Of a stretch of 64,000 bases of DNA, positions 1 through 6,417 are shown piece by piece. The stretch lies in contig JAKLIW010000009.1 of NCBI GenBank assembly GCA_022709425.1, positions 1-64,000 on the forward strand. Direction: 5' to 3'. Each line of letters starts with the position of its first letter. The first letter of the stretch is position 1. The notes beneath the pieces were generated by a model. The model was not told where the DNA came from and searched no databases. It was given only the letters and a program-made list of their open reading frames with translations. Made by a program: the position numbers and the translations under genes. The stretch is from a bacterium. GTDB lineage: Bacteria > UBP6 > UBA1177 > JAKLFG01.

Positions 1-42
1 CGGGGGTGTCGGGTGACAAGAAAAAAGGAACGGAGATAACCC

Positions 43-270
43 ATGAAAAGAACCGCGTATTTGTTGACCATCCTTATCCTCCTCACCGCCTGTACCGGCT
101 GTGATGACGGCAAACTCAAACCGGGAGAATTCGAAGATCCCGCATTCAAAGCATGCGTGGAGGAAAGAATAAATTATGCCATCGGTATCGGTCTATGGCA
201 AAAAGACGATCCAGAATTATACAACAAAGTTGAAGAGTTGGCCTGCGAGGGGGGGGGGTTTCGAGCATGA
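43..270 (+). CDS. N-terminal part of a frameshifted leucine-rich-repeat lipoprotein
   Basis: This 75-residue frame begins with a lipoprotein signal peptide (MKRTAYLLTILILLTAC; lipobox LTAC, lipidated Cys at about residue 17). It continues with a segment typical of the start of bacterial LRR proteins (FEDPAFKACVEERI). An SD-like GGAACGGAG precedes the ATG. The frame ends just after a run of ten G (249-258). Moving to the frame used by the next gene would read CEGGGVSS then MKGIENMPNI, which is the expected LRR continuation. I infer that this and the following gene are one envelope lipoprotein of about 190 residues, split by an indel in the G tract. The split may be real, phase-variable or an assembly error. 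Confidence 0.7.
   Translation: MKRTAYLLTILILLTACTGCDDGKLKPGEFEDPAFKACVEERINYAIGIGLWQKDDPELYNKVEELACEGGGFRA
249..258 (+). repeat. Homopolymer of ten G at the frameshift point
   Basis: Ten consecutive G lie inside the coding region of the LRR lipoprotein, exactly where the frame must change to join its two halves. One extra G, or two fewer, restores a continuous frame. Confidence 0.85.
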
Positions 271-620
271 AAGGCATAGAAAACATGCCGAACATAAATC
301 ATCTTGCTGTTACTGACAACGAGATCGAATCGCTGGAACCACTCCGCACCCTGACCAAACTCACCTTCCTGAAACTGGATAACAATAAGATAAAAGACTT
401 GGAGCCTCTCGTTGGATTGACCGAGTTAAATGCATTGTTTATTAACAGGAATTATATCGAAGATATAACGGTTATGTGCCCTCTGAAAAAATTAAATATG
501 GCGGATTTTTCTGAAAACTGTATCGCCGATGCCAATCAATTCAGAGAATTAGAAAAGTGTGTGCCTAGCTATGAAAGCGGCGGTGCCGAAAACTACCAAG
601 ACCCGGCCAAGTGTCAATAA
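267..620 (+). CDS. Leucine-rich-repeat protein, C-terminal part of the split lipoprotein
   Basis: The 117-residue frame holds about three LRR units of the internalin/BspA style (NINHLAVTDNEIESLEPL, then LTFLKLDNNKIKDLEPL, then LNALFINRNYIEDI). A C-terminal cap with cysteines follows. It has no signal peptide and its ATG lacks a clear SD, so it is unlikely to be expressed alone as an envelope protein. In frame upstream it reads G-V-S-S directly after the G10 tract, matching the consensus of the preceding repeat. LRR domains usually bind proteins; no partner is evident. It lies 11 nt before the next gene, so both probably belong to one transcript. Confidence 0.7.
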   Translation: MKGIENMPNINHLAVTDNEIESLEPLRTLTKLTFLKLDNNKIKDLEPLVGLTELNALFINRNYIEDITVMCPLKKLNMADFSENCIADANQFRELEKCVPSYESGGAENYQDPAKCQ

Positions 621-631
621 AGCCTAGCAGC

Positions 632-2482
632 ATGACCACCAAACAGAAAATACTGATAGCAACCATTCTGGCGCTGATCGTTATTGGCGTAGTTGCCCTT
701 TGGTATTTCTCCGCCGTTGGTCAGTACCGTCTTTCCCTCGGTAAGCGCTACGCATACCACTTGACCTACCACCACACTGCAAGATCGACCATCGCTCTTC
801 CCGGTGTCGAAGCACAAAGCAACAGCGGCGAAATGGACTGCGAAATGAAGTGGGATATGGTGCCGCTCCGTTTCGATGAAGGCATTTATACCATCGCCGT
901 TTTCCCCGCGCTGGCGGGCGACTGCCGTTTCATTTTCAATGACAAGGACCTTCTCGATGATGCCGCATTCCGTGAACGGGTATTCACCGACAAGTATGCC
1001 GTCATCCGGATGGACAATAAGGGTACGATACGGGGACTTGCCTTCCGCAAGAACGAAGACGCCCTTTTTAAGGGCTTCATCAAGCTCATCATTTCCGATC
1101 TTCAGTTCTCTTTGCCCGGCGGTTTTGCGGCGAATTGGCGCACTGAAGAACAGGACCGCTACGGCCGGTATGCGGCCGATTATTCCCGTAACGGCTGGCG
1201 CTTCCTTTCGAACGATATCGAAAAGAAAAAGGAGCGCTACCTCACACTGACCGCGATACCGGGGAAGATCGACGCGATGAAACAGACGGTGACCGGCGCG
1301 TTGGCGGCCCATCTATCGGGCCGGGGACATCTGGAAACACTCAACGGGACGGTCACGGCGGCGGTCGACGGAGCGGACGGCCGGCGCGCGCTCGATGTGT
1401 CGAGCGTCATTACCCTGCGACTCACCGGTATCACCAAATTCAAGGAGATACCGCCCATGACCGATGCCGGTAGTCTGGACGATTCGCCGCTCACCCGGAT
1501 TGATGTCGATGATCGGGCCATCCGTAAAATATGGGAACAGCGGGCGTCGTCGCTGACCATTCCCGAGATGGCGGGACTCCTCCGGCGGTATGCGCTGTCG
1601 GGTGAAACGGGAGACGGCGGCGCACTGGCATGGCGTATCGTCGCCTACCTGAAACTGCATCCCGAACGGTGCAAAGAGTTGGTGCCGCTGTTCACCGACG
1701 AGCAGATGACCACAAAAGGGCGAGTCTTTATCTACGGACTTCTGGTCGGCACGGGACATGCCGAGGCGCAACAGGCGATGCGTGATCTCCTTGGCACCGA
1801 GGCGGCGCAGAAGGAGGCGATGTACAGCATCTATATGCAGCAGTTCTCACAGCTCGAAAAACCCGACGCCGCGACGGCCGGTTTCATGGAAGGGCTTTAC
1901 GCGAAGGCGAAAAAGGAGGGGCGGTACCGTTCTTCTACGATACTGACGCTCGGGGCGCTGGCGGGGAAGCTCTCGAAAACGGGGGAAGATGCGTTGGCGG
2001 GAAAGTTCAATAAGATGCTTACCGAAGAATTGCAGGCGGCGAAGAACCCGAGAGAGAAGGAACAACTCCTTGACGGTCTCGGCAATGCCGGGTTCTCCTC
2101 CAATGTGGCGTTGATACAGAAATTCGTCGGTGACGACAACCAGCGGGTGCGGGCGACGGTGCCGATGGCGCTCCGGAAAACGCAGACCCCCGAAACGGAA
2201 AAGCTGGTCATGTCGCTGGTCCGTGACGATGATTCGCTCGTCCAGAAACAGGCGCTCACCACGCTTTCCCACTATGCGCTCACCCATGAACATCTCACCG
2301 ATCTGCGCGATCAACTCAAAGCGGGGAAGGTCACCGAGAGTTCTTACTTTGAACTGCTGAACCTCGTATCGCGGTATCCGCAGGAGCGGGCGGTGACGCA
2401 GGAAATGCTTCTGGAGATGAAAAAGCGGGTATCGAACAACCCGCACCTTGAAGCGCGCATCAACCAAATGCTGGGACAGTGA
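632..2482 (+). CDS. Membrane-anchored protein with beta-rich domain and HEAT-like repeats
   Basis: About 616 residues. An N-terminal membrane anchor (about residues 6-28) is followed by a beta-rich region (about 30-290). The C-terminal half is alpha-helical with HEAT-like repeats; examples are QRVRATVPMALRKTQTPETE and SLVQKQALTTLSHYAL near residues 500-560. The order beta domain then superhelix, with motifs such as HPERCKELVPLFTDEQM, recalls the N-terminal module of vitellogenin-type large lipid transfer proteins. This is a resemblance by eye, not an assignment. A GTG at 611 in the same frame would add seven residues and overlap the previous gene; the ATG at 632 is preferred because the anchor then starts cleanly. 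Neither start has a strong SD. Confidence 0.75.
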   Translation: MTTKQKILIATILALIVIGVVALWYFSAVGQYRLSLGKRYAYHLTYHHTARSTIALPGVEAQSNSGEMDCEMKWDMVPLRFDEGIYTIAVFPALAGDCRFIFNDKDLLDDAAFRERVFTDKYAVIRMDNKGTIRGLAFRKNEDALFKGFIKLIISDLQFSLPGGFAANWRTEEQDRYGRYAADYSRNGWRFLSNDIEKKKERYLTLTAIPGKIDAMKQTVTGALAAHLSGRGHLETLNGTVTAAVDGADGRRALDVSSVITLRLTGITKFKEIPPMTDAGSLDDSPLTRIDVDDRAIRKIWEQRASSLTIPEMAGLLRRYALSGETGDGGALAWRIVAYLKLHPERCKELVPLFTDEQMTTKGRVFIYGLLVGTGHAEAQQAMRDLLGTEAAQKEAMYSIYMQQFSQLEKPDAATAGFMEGLYAKAKKEGRYRSSTILTLGALAGKLSKTGEDALAGKFNKMLTEELQAAKNPREKEQLLDGLGNAGFSSNVALIQKFVGDDNQRVRATVPMALRKTQTPETEKLVMSLVRDDDSLVQKQALTTLSHYALTHEHLTDLRDQLKAGKVTESSYFELLNLVSRYPQERAVTQEMLLEMKKRVSNNPHLEARINQMLGQ

Positions 2483-2498
2483 TCCGTTATTTCTTCCT

Positions 2499-2526
2499 TT
2501 GACTTCTCCGTTCCCGCCGGTAGAAT
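2499..2526 (+). promoter_or_regulatory. Sigma70-type promoter abutting a start codon
   Basis: TTGACT (2499-2504), 16-nt spacer, TAGAAT (2521-2526). The ATG of the next gene begins 6 nt after the -10 box, at the expected transcription start, and there is no SD, so a leaderless mRNA is plausible. Confidence 0.55.
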
Positions 2527-2532
2527 GGCGGC

Positions 2533-3501
2533 ATGAGTGCGCAGTTACTCCACATCCCCGATCTGACGCCGCGGAAGCCGTTCCTCGAGGCGGCGGGCGA
2601 TCCCTACATCCGCATGATGCAGGCTCTGCGGGCGGTCGAAGGCGATCCGGCGCGTCTGCCCGAACCGTTGTCGTTGCGTTACCAGCACAATCTCGCGGCC
2701 AATCTGATGAAGGAGAAGGTCTTCTTCTCGGTGGTGAAGAGGCTGAATGACCATGGCATCACCGACATAGCGCCCCTTAAAGGCATCCTGTGGTTGCAGA
2801 CGCTTTACCGCGACATATCCGGTGTGCGGACGATGTGTGATGTGGACATCCTGCTGAGAAAAAAGGATTATTCTCCTTCGCGCCGCATCTTGGCGCCCAT
2901 TGCGCGGGTCCATGGCAGTCAATCGCGCCGGCCGATACTCAATGCGCTGTTCCACGAATACTCGGCCGTCATCGGCGATACGCTGGTGGAGATACACCGG
3001 GGTCAGCATCCGATGGATCTTTTTTCGGTCGATTATGACGATCTTTTCCTTCATGCCGTTCCCTGCGAAGAACGGGGGCTGCGCTACCGCAAGATATCGC
3101 CGGAACATGCCCTGATCTTTTCGCTGATACACGATCTGTCGGCCGGTTTCGCCTATCCTTTCGTTTCGTGGCGTCATCTTGCCGAGATGCGCCTGCTGTT
3201 GGCGCACGTCTCGCTGACGGCGGTGCGGGATCTGGCGGTACGCTACGACATGGAAGAACTGCTGGATCTTTATCTATTCCTGCTGTACACTCTTTTCGAA
3301 GAACCGGGTCTCACCACCGATCAGTTCCGTATCAGACCGTGGTTCGCCGGGATCATCAAAGGGCGCGACCCCCAGCCGTTCCGGTTCGACAAGGGTGATC
3401 GCCTTTTCAAACTCATCCTCTTCCGCAGAACGTTGTCCCGCTTCCTGCTCCCGCGCATCATTGCCTTGCCGGACCATCTGGTAAAGCCGTTCCTGAAGTA
3501 A
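2533..3501 (+). CDS. Nucleotidyltransferase-fold protein (NTP_transf_5-like)
   Basis: The 322-residue product contains LKGILWLQTLYRD followed by MCDVDILLRKKDY (about residues 77-117). This fits the family of uncharacterised nucleotidyltransferases with the pattern LKG..L...Y....R...DiDlLv, often found near polysaccharide genes. The two Asp of the DVDIL motif would bind metal. The rest is helical with no membrane segment, so it is probably cytoplasmic. The true substrate is unknown. The start follows a promoter by only 6 nt and lacks an SD. Downstream, after 28 nt, comes an acyltransferase remnant, so this may be a leftover of a larger sugar-modification cluster. Confidence 0.75.
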   Translation: MSAQLLHIPDLTPRKPFLEAAGDPYIRMMQALRAVEGDPARLPEPLSLRYQHNLAANLMKEKVFFSVVKRLNDHGITDIAPLKGILWLQTLYRDISGVRTMCDVDILLRKKDYSPSRRILAPIARVHGSQSRRPILNALFHEYSAVIGDTLVEIHRGQHPMDLFSVDYDDLFLHAVPCEERGLRYRKISPEHALIFSLIHDLSAGFAYPFVSWRHLAEMRLLLAHVSLTAVRDLAVRYDMEELLDLYLFLLYTLFEEPGLTTDQFRIRPWFAGIIKGRDPQPFRFDKGDRLFKLILFRRTLSRFLLPRIIALPDHLVKPFLK

Positions 3502-3529
3502 CGGGCCGCAACGGTTTTCTTGCATTGAA

Positions 3530-3823
3530 ATGCAGGGAACATTCAGCGCGATGGACGACTTCGGCGGCGACTTTCTGATAGGCCCTATCCACGATAAACG
3601 GCTCACCAATGTCGCCGGCGGCAAGGTCGTTCTGCGGCGCTATGCGCAAGTCGGGGCGGGTGCGCTCGTCTTCCCGAATGTCGAGATCAAAGAAGGGGCC
3701 GTGATCGGCGCCTTCTCCCTTGCGAACAAAACCACCGAACCATGGTCGGTCTATGCCGGTATTCCGGCGAAGAAGATAAAAGAACGGAAGAACGGTCTGC
3801 TGGCGCTGGTTTCCAATCTGTAA
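3530..3823 (+). pseudogene. C-terminal remnant of a hexapeptide-repeat acyltransferase
   Basis: About 97 residues with left-handed beta-helix hexapeptide repeats (GGKVVLRRYAQVGAGALVFP, then EIKEGAVIGAFSL) and the usual C-terminal W-x-VYAGIPAKKIKER. Full-length O-acetyltransferases of this type have about 200 residues; the N-terminal half with the first coils is missing. No SD precedes the ATG. The frame stays open a little upstream but without family sequence. I read it as a 5'-truncated remnant, though expression of a short trimeric protein cannot be excluded. A dispersed repeat starts right at its stop codon. Confidence 0.6.
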
Positions 3824-4058
3824 AATGAAGGACTGACCCCTAAACCCGCCGAGCACCTGTCTGACCCGCCGACGCCAAAGGCTATGGCGGGGAGTTGCGG
3901 AGGCGGTCCGCTTCTTAATTGAAAAAAGCGTTTCTTCCCCCTTTCTTGACGCTTATCAAGAAGTGGGTCGGCGCAGCACGCGCAGCGGCGCCGAAAAGAT
4001 CGCATCGCACTCGCCGAAAGGTATTTCGGTCTTCTCCAACCCCTCGTCGCCTTTCCTC
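3824..4058. other. Intergenic stretch with short repeats and a hairpin
   Basis: No gene is seen. The repeat AAATGAAGGACTGACCCCT (3823-3841) recurs exactly at 7629-7647. The word CCGCCGAGCA occurs here and again three times near 4.6-4.7 kb. TTCTTGA and TCAAGAA (3943-3949 and 3956-3962) form a 7-bp stem with a 6-nt loop; it could be an operator or a weak terminator, but no T tract follows. Confidence 0.6.
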
Positions 4059-4087
4059 TTGACATCATGCCGACTGCTCGCTACAAT
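4059..4087 (+). promoter_or_regulatory. Promoter of the DUF4160/DUF2442 pair
   Basis: TTGACA (4059-4064), 17-nt spacer, TACAAT (4082-4087). Start codon and SD (GGGAGGAG) follow 31 nt later. Confidence 0.7.
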
Positions 4088-4117
4088 GCCCTTGCGTATT
4101 AACCGGGAGGAGATCCG

Positions 4118-4366
4118 ATGCCCGAGATCAGCAGATTCTACGGTATATTGATCAAGATGTATTTCAGCGATCATTTTCCACCTCATTTCCACGCGATCTA
4201 CGGAGAGCATGTCGCGCTTTTTTCTCTCGACACCTTGGAAATGATCGAAGGTGATCTGCCGCCCAGAGCATTACGATTGGTCCGTGAGTGGGCGGAGCAC
4301 TACAAAGCCGATATGAAAAAGATGTGGGATGCGCAGAAAATGACCAAACTTCCGGGACTCGAATGA
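4118..4366 (+). CDS. DUF4160 domain protein
   Basis: The 82-residue product matches the DUF4160 family: MPEISRFYGI near the start, then the signature YFSDHFPPHFHAIYGEH and a C-terminal helical part with W-x-x-H. The clustered His and Asp suggest metal or nucleic-acid binding, but the function is unknown. A strong SD (GGGAGGAG) precedes the ATG. The stop codon overlaps the start of the DUF2442 gene as ATGA. These two families often occur as a pair and have been discussed as possible toxin-antitoxin or regulatory modules; nothing in the sequence proves that. Confidence 0.85.
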   Translation: MPEISRFYGILIKMYFSDHFPPHFHAIYGEHVALFSLDTLEMIEGDLPPRALRLVREWAEHYKADMKKMWDAQKMTKLPGLE

Positions 4367-4617
4367 ACGGAACACCGAAAATAGTTGCCGCAAAAGTGAT
4401 ATCCGACCTCGTTGTCGAGGTAACTTTCGATACCGGCGCAAAGCGTCTTTTTGACTGTCGCTCCATTCTCGACCGACCGGGGTTTGAGGTGCTTAAAAAC
4501 ATGGCTGCATTTCGTTCCATGACTATCGATCCGGGTGGCTATGGCATAAGTTGGAACGATATGGTCGATCTTTCCGAATACGAGATATGGACCAAAGGGC
4601 AATCGCTCTTGGCCTAA
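4363..4617 (+). CDS. DUF2442 domain protein
   Basis: An 84-residue protein of the DUF2442 family: an N-terminal beta-hairpin (VEVTFDTGAKRLFDCRSIL), then FRSMTIDPGGYGISWNDMVD and a final DLSEYEIW. Starting at the ATG at 4363 gives the usual family length and a 4-nt ATGA overlap with DUF4160, which implies translational coupling. An in-frame GTG further upstream would only add unrelated residues. The pair forms a two-gene operon from the TTGACA promoter at 4059. The role is unknown. Confidence 0.85.
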   Translation: MNGTPKIVAAKVISDLVVEVTFDTGAKRLFDCRSILDRPGFEVLKNMAAFRSMTIDPGGYGISWNDMVDLSEYEIWTKGQSLLA

Positions 4618-4755
4618 AAACATCCCCGCCGAGCATCCCGCCGAGCATCCGATTTGGTTAAACCCATCCCTTTCTTCCCTATTTCCAAACCCCGTCAAGG
4701 CCCCCTTGACAAGGGGCCGGAAGGTATCCCCCGCCGAGCATTCTGTTCCGTGATA

Positions 4756-4780
4756 TAGGGGCGCACGGCGTGCGCCCGGT
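4756..4780. repeat. REP-like palindrome, copy 1
   Basis: TAGGGGCGCAC, GGC, GTGCGCCC: perfect stem of eight pairs with TAGG at the left edge. It belongs to the GTAGGGGCG...CGCCC family found about a dozen times in the window. Confidence 0.8.
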
Positions 4781-4797
4781 ATTCGTGCATTGATCCC

Positions 4798-4871
4798 GTA
4801 GGGGCGAATCTTGTATTCGCCCTCTATTGATGCGGCCATTATTTCAGGGCGATCACGAGGATCGCCCCTAC
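4798..4871. repeat. Paired REP-like palindromes (REPIN-like), copy A
   Basis: Left palindrome GTAGGGGCGAATC-TTG-TATTCGCCC (4798-4822), a spacer ending in TTATTT, then right palindrome CAGGGCGATC-ACGAG-GATCGCCCCTAC (4846-4871). The outer ends GTAGGGGCGA and TCGCCCCTAC are themselves inverted. The same two-palindrome unit occurs at 53536-53608. Confidence 0.8.
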
Positions 4872-4884
4872 GAATCGCATGCAA

Positions 4885-4943
4885 CAGGGCGTCCCGATCC
4901 GTCTTCGCCAAGGCTTCGCCGGATAAATTGGGAGCGCCCCTAC
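4885..4943. repeat. REP-like palindrome with an internal insertion
   Basis: The arms AGGGCGTCCCG and GGGAGCGCCCCTAC equal those of the 24.3-kb copies, but about 33 nt (containing TTCGCCAAGGCTTCGCCGG) separate them instead of a few bases. This suggests one small repeat has inserted into another. Confidence 0.6.
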
Positions 4944-5005
4944 AATTCGGTTTTTCTTCTCAACCTCTCAACTCCTGCTCAACTCCTGCTCAACCAACCA
5001 TTTTC

Positions 5006-5033
5006 TTGCTTTGCATTCCCTCCCCTTTATAAT
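5006..5033 (+). promoter_or_regulatory. Promoter of the UDP-HexNAc dehydrogenase gene
   Basis: TTGCTT (5006-5011), 16 nt, TATAAT (5028-5033), followed by CGC. The 17-mer CCATTTTCTTGCTTTGC around the -35 is identical to that of the 11.2-kb promoter. Confidence 0.75.
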
Positions 5034-5072
5034 CGCCGCATGAAGAACCCATCCGTTGCACGGAGGCATCCC

Positions 5073-6329
5073 ATGACCCATGAACCCATCGCCATCATCG
5101 GGCTCGGCTATGTCGGCCTGCCGCTCGCGGTCGAATTCGGCAAACACCGTCCCGTCGTCGGCTTCGACATCAAAAAAGAGCGCATCGCGGAACTCAAAGG
5201 CGGCCACGACCGCACCCGCGAGGTGTCTCCCGACGGTCTCAAGGCGGCGAAACAGCTCACCTACACCGCCGATCTCGACGACATCCGCCCCTGCACCATC
5301 TACATCGTCACCGTCCCGACGCCGATAGACATCTACAAACGGCCCGACCTCACCCCGGTGGTGAAAGCGACCGAAACGGTGTCGAAGGTCCTCAAAAAAG
5401 GGGACATTGTCGTCTACGAATCGACCGTCTATCCCGGCTGTACCGAAGAGGACTGCGTCCCGATACTCGAACGGGGCAGCGGCCTCAAATTCAACAAAGA
5501 TTTCTTCTGCGGCTACTCACCCGAACGGATAAATCCCGGCGACAAGGTCCACACCGTCACCACGATAAAGAAAGTGACCAGCGGCTCGACGCCGGAGGCG
5601 GCCGAAAAAGTCGACGCGCTCTACCGTTCCATCATCACGGCGGGCACCCACAAAGCCAGTTCGATCAAGGTGGCGGAAGCGGCCAAGGTCATCGAGAACT
5701 CCCAGCGCGACATCAACATCGCCTTCGTCAACGAACTGTCGCTCATCTTCGAACGGATGGGCATCGACACCGTCGAGGTGCTCGAAGCGGCGGGTACTAA
5801 ATGGAACTTTCTCCCGTTCCGGCCGGGGCTTGTCGGCGGTCACTGCATCGGCGTCGATCCTTATTACCTGACCCACAAAGCCGAATCGCTCGGCTACCAT
5901 CCCGAAGTCATTCTCGCCGGCCGTCGCATCAACGACAACATGGGTCACTTCGTCGCGCAGAAGGTGGTGAAACTCATGAGTCGCGGCGGCGCCAAGATAC
6001 TCGGCGCGAAGGTACTCGTCCTCGGCATGACCTTCAAAGAGAATTGCCCCGACATACGCAATTCGCGCGTCATCGACATCGTGCAGGAACTGAAAGATTT
6101 CGGCTGCGCCGTCGAGGTGTATGACCCGGTGGCGGAGCCGGAGGACATCGTGGAAGAATACGGCATCCACCCCGTCAAAAAACCGGCCGGCCCCTACGAC
6201 GCCGTCGTGCTCGCCGTTTCCCACAACGAATTCAAAGCACTCGACATCCCCGCGCTTCTCAAGAAAGATGCGGTTCTCTTCGATGTGAAGGCCTTCTTTG
6301 ACAAGAAGCAGGTCACCGCGCGGCTGTAG
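5073..6329 (+). CDS. tviB: UDP-N-acetylhexosamine 6-dehydrogenase (TviB/WbpO type)
   Basis: This 418-residue nucleotide-sugar dehydrogenase oxidises C6 of a UDP-HexNAc (GlcNAc/GalNAc) with two NAD+ to give the uronic acid for surface polysaccharide. The N-terminal Rossmann motif is [16 protein letters not shown]. The central domain ends with the family signature [20 protein letters not shown], where the Cys is the catalytic thiol. NDNMG and the C-terminal UDP-binding domain ([15 protein letters not shown]) follow. The combination [11 protein letters not shown] resembles the Vi-antigen TviB and WbpO branch more than UDP-glucose dehydrogenase. Start: ATG 5073 has an SD (CGGAGG). ATG 5040, 6 nt after the -10 box, is in frame and would be leaderless. 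Confidence 0.9.
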   Translation: MTHEPIAIIGLGYVGLPLAVEFGKHRPVVGFDIKKERIAELKGGHDRTREVSPDGLKAAKQLTYTADLDDIRPCTIYIVTVPTPIDIYKRPDLTPVVKATETVSKVLKKGDIVVYESTVYPGCTEEDCVPILERGSGLKFNKDFFCGYSPERINPGDKVHTVTTIKKVTSGSTPEAAEKVDALYRSIITAGTHKASSIKVAEAAKVIENSQRDINIAFVNELSLIFERMGIDTVEVLEAAGTKWNFLPFRPGLVGGHCIGVDPYYLTHKAESLGYHPEVILAGRRINDNMGHFVAQKVVKLMSRGGAKILGAKVLVLGMTFKENCPDIRNSRVIDIVQELKDFGCAVEVYDPVAEPEDIVEEYGIHPVKKPAGPYDAVVLAVSHNEFKALDIPALLKKDAVLFDVKAFFDKKQVTARL

Positions 6330-6349
6330 TCTTTTCATAAAAACTTGCC

Positions 6350-6382
6350 TTATTAAACGAAAGCGCTATTTTGTTTAATAAC
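6350..6382. promoter_or_regulatory. Inverted repeat, likely operator of the fic gene
   Basis: TTATTAAAC (6350-6358) and GTTTAATAA (6374-6382) are a perfect 9-bp inverted repeat with a 15-nt spacer, 35 nt before the Fic start codon, in a locally AT-rich stretch. Half-sites about two helical turns apart suit a dimeric regulator. The C-terminal winged-helix domain of the Fic protein is the obvious candidate. Confidence 0.6.
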
Positions 6383-6417
6383 GGCGCTCGTTATTCAAAG
6401 ATGAGAGATTTTCTACA

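Larger units (their letters stand above)
4618..5005. other. Repeat-rich intergenic region before the polysaccharide locus
   Basis: No coding sequence is seen. It holds three copies of CCGCCGAGCAT-like words, a hairpin GGCCCCCTTGACAAGGGGCC (4699-4718) whose wider context near 4689-4721 recurs at 36739-36771, the words AAACCCATCCCTTTCTTCCC (recurring inverted near 24.73 kb), several GTAGGGGCG palindromes listed separately, and an 11-bp tandem duplication AACTCCTGCTC (4970-4991) just before the promoter. Confidence 0.75.

Noticed and set aside
3943..3962. TTCTTGA/TCAAGAA hairpin as a terminator of the upstream genes
   Set aside because: The stem is A+T-rich and no T tract follows, so it is noted only as an inverted repeat.
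4118..4617. DUF4160/DUF2442 pair as a proven toxin-antitoxin system
   Set aside because: The coupled arrangement fits, but neither protein has a recognised toxin motif, so only the pairing is reported.
4756..4943. Cluster of palindromes considered as a CRISPR array
   Set aside because: Units differ, are not evenly spaced, no repeat-spacer pattern exists and no cas genes are near. They are dispersed REP-like elements.
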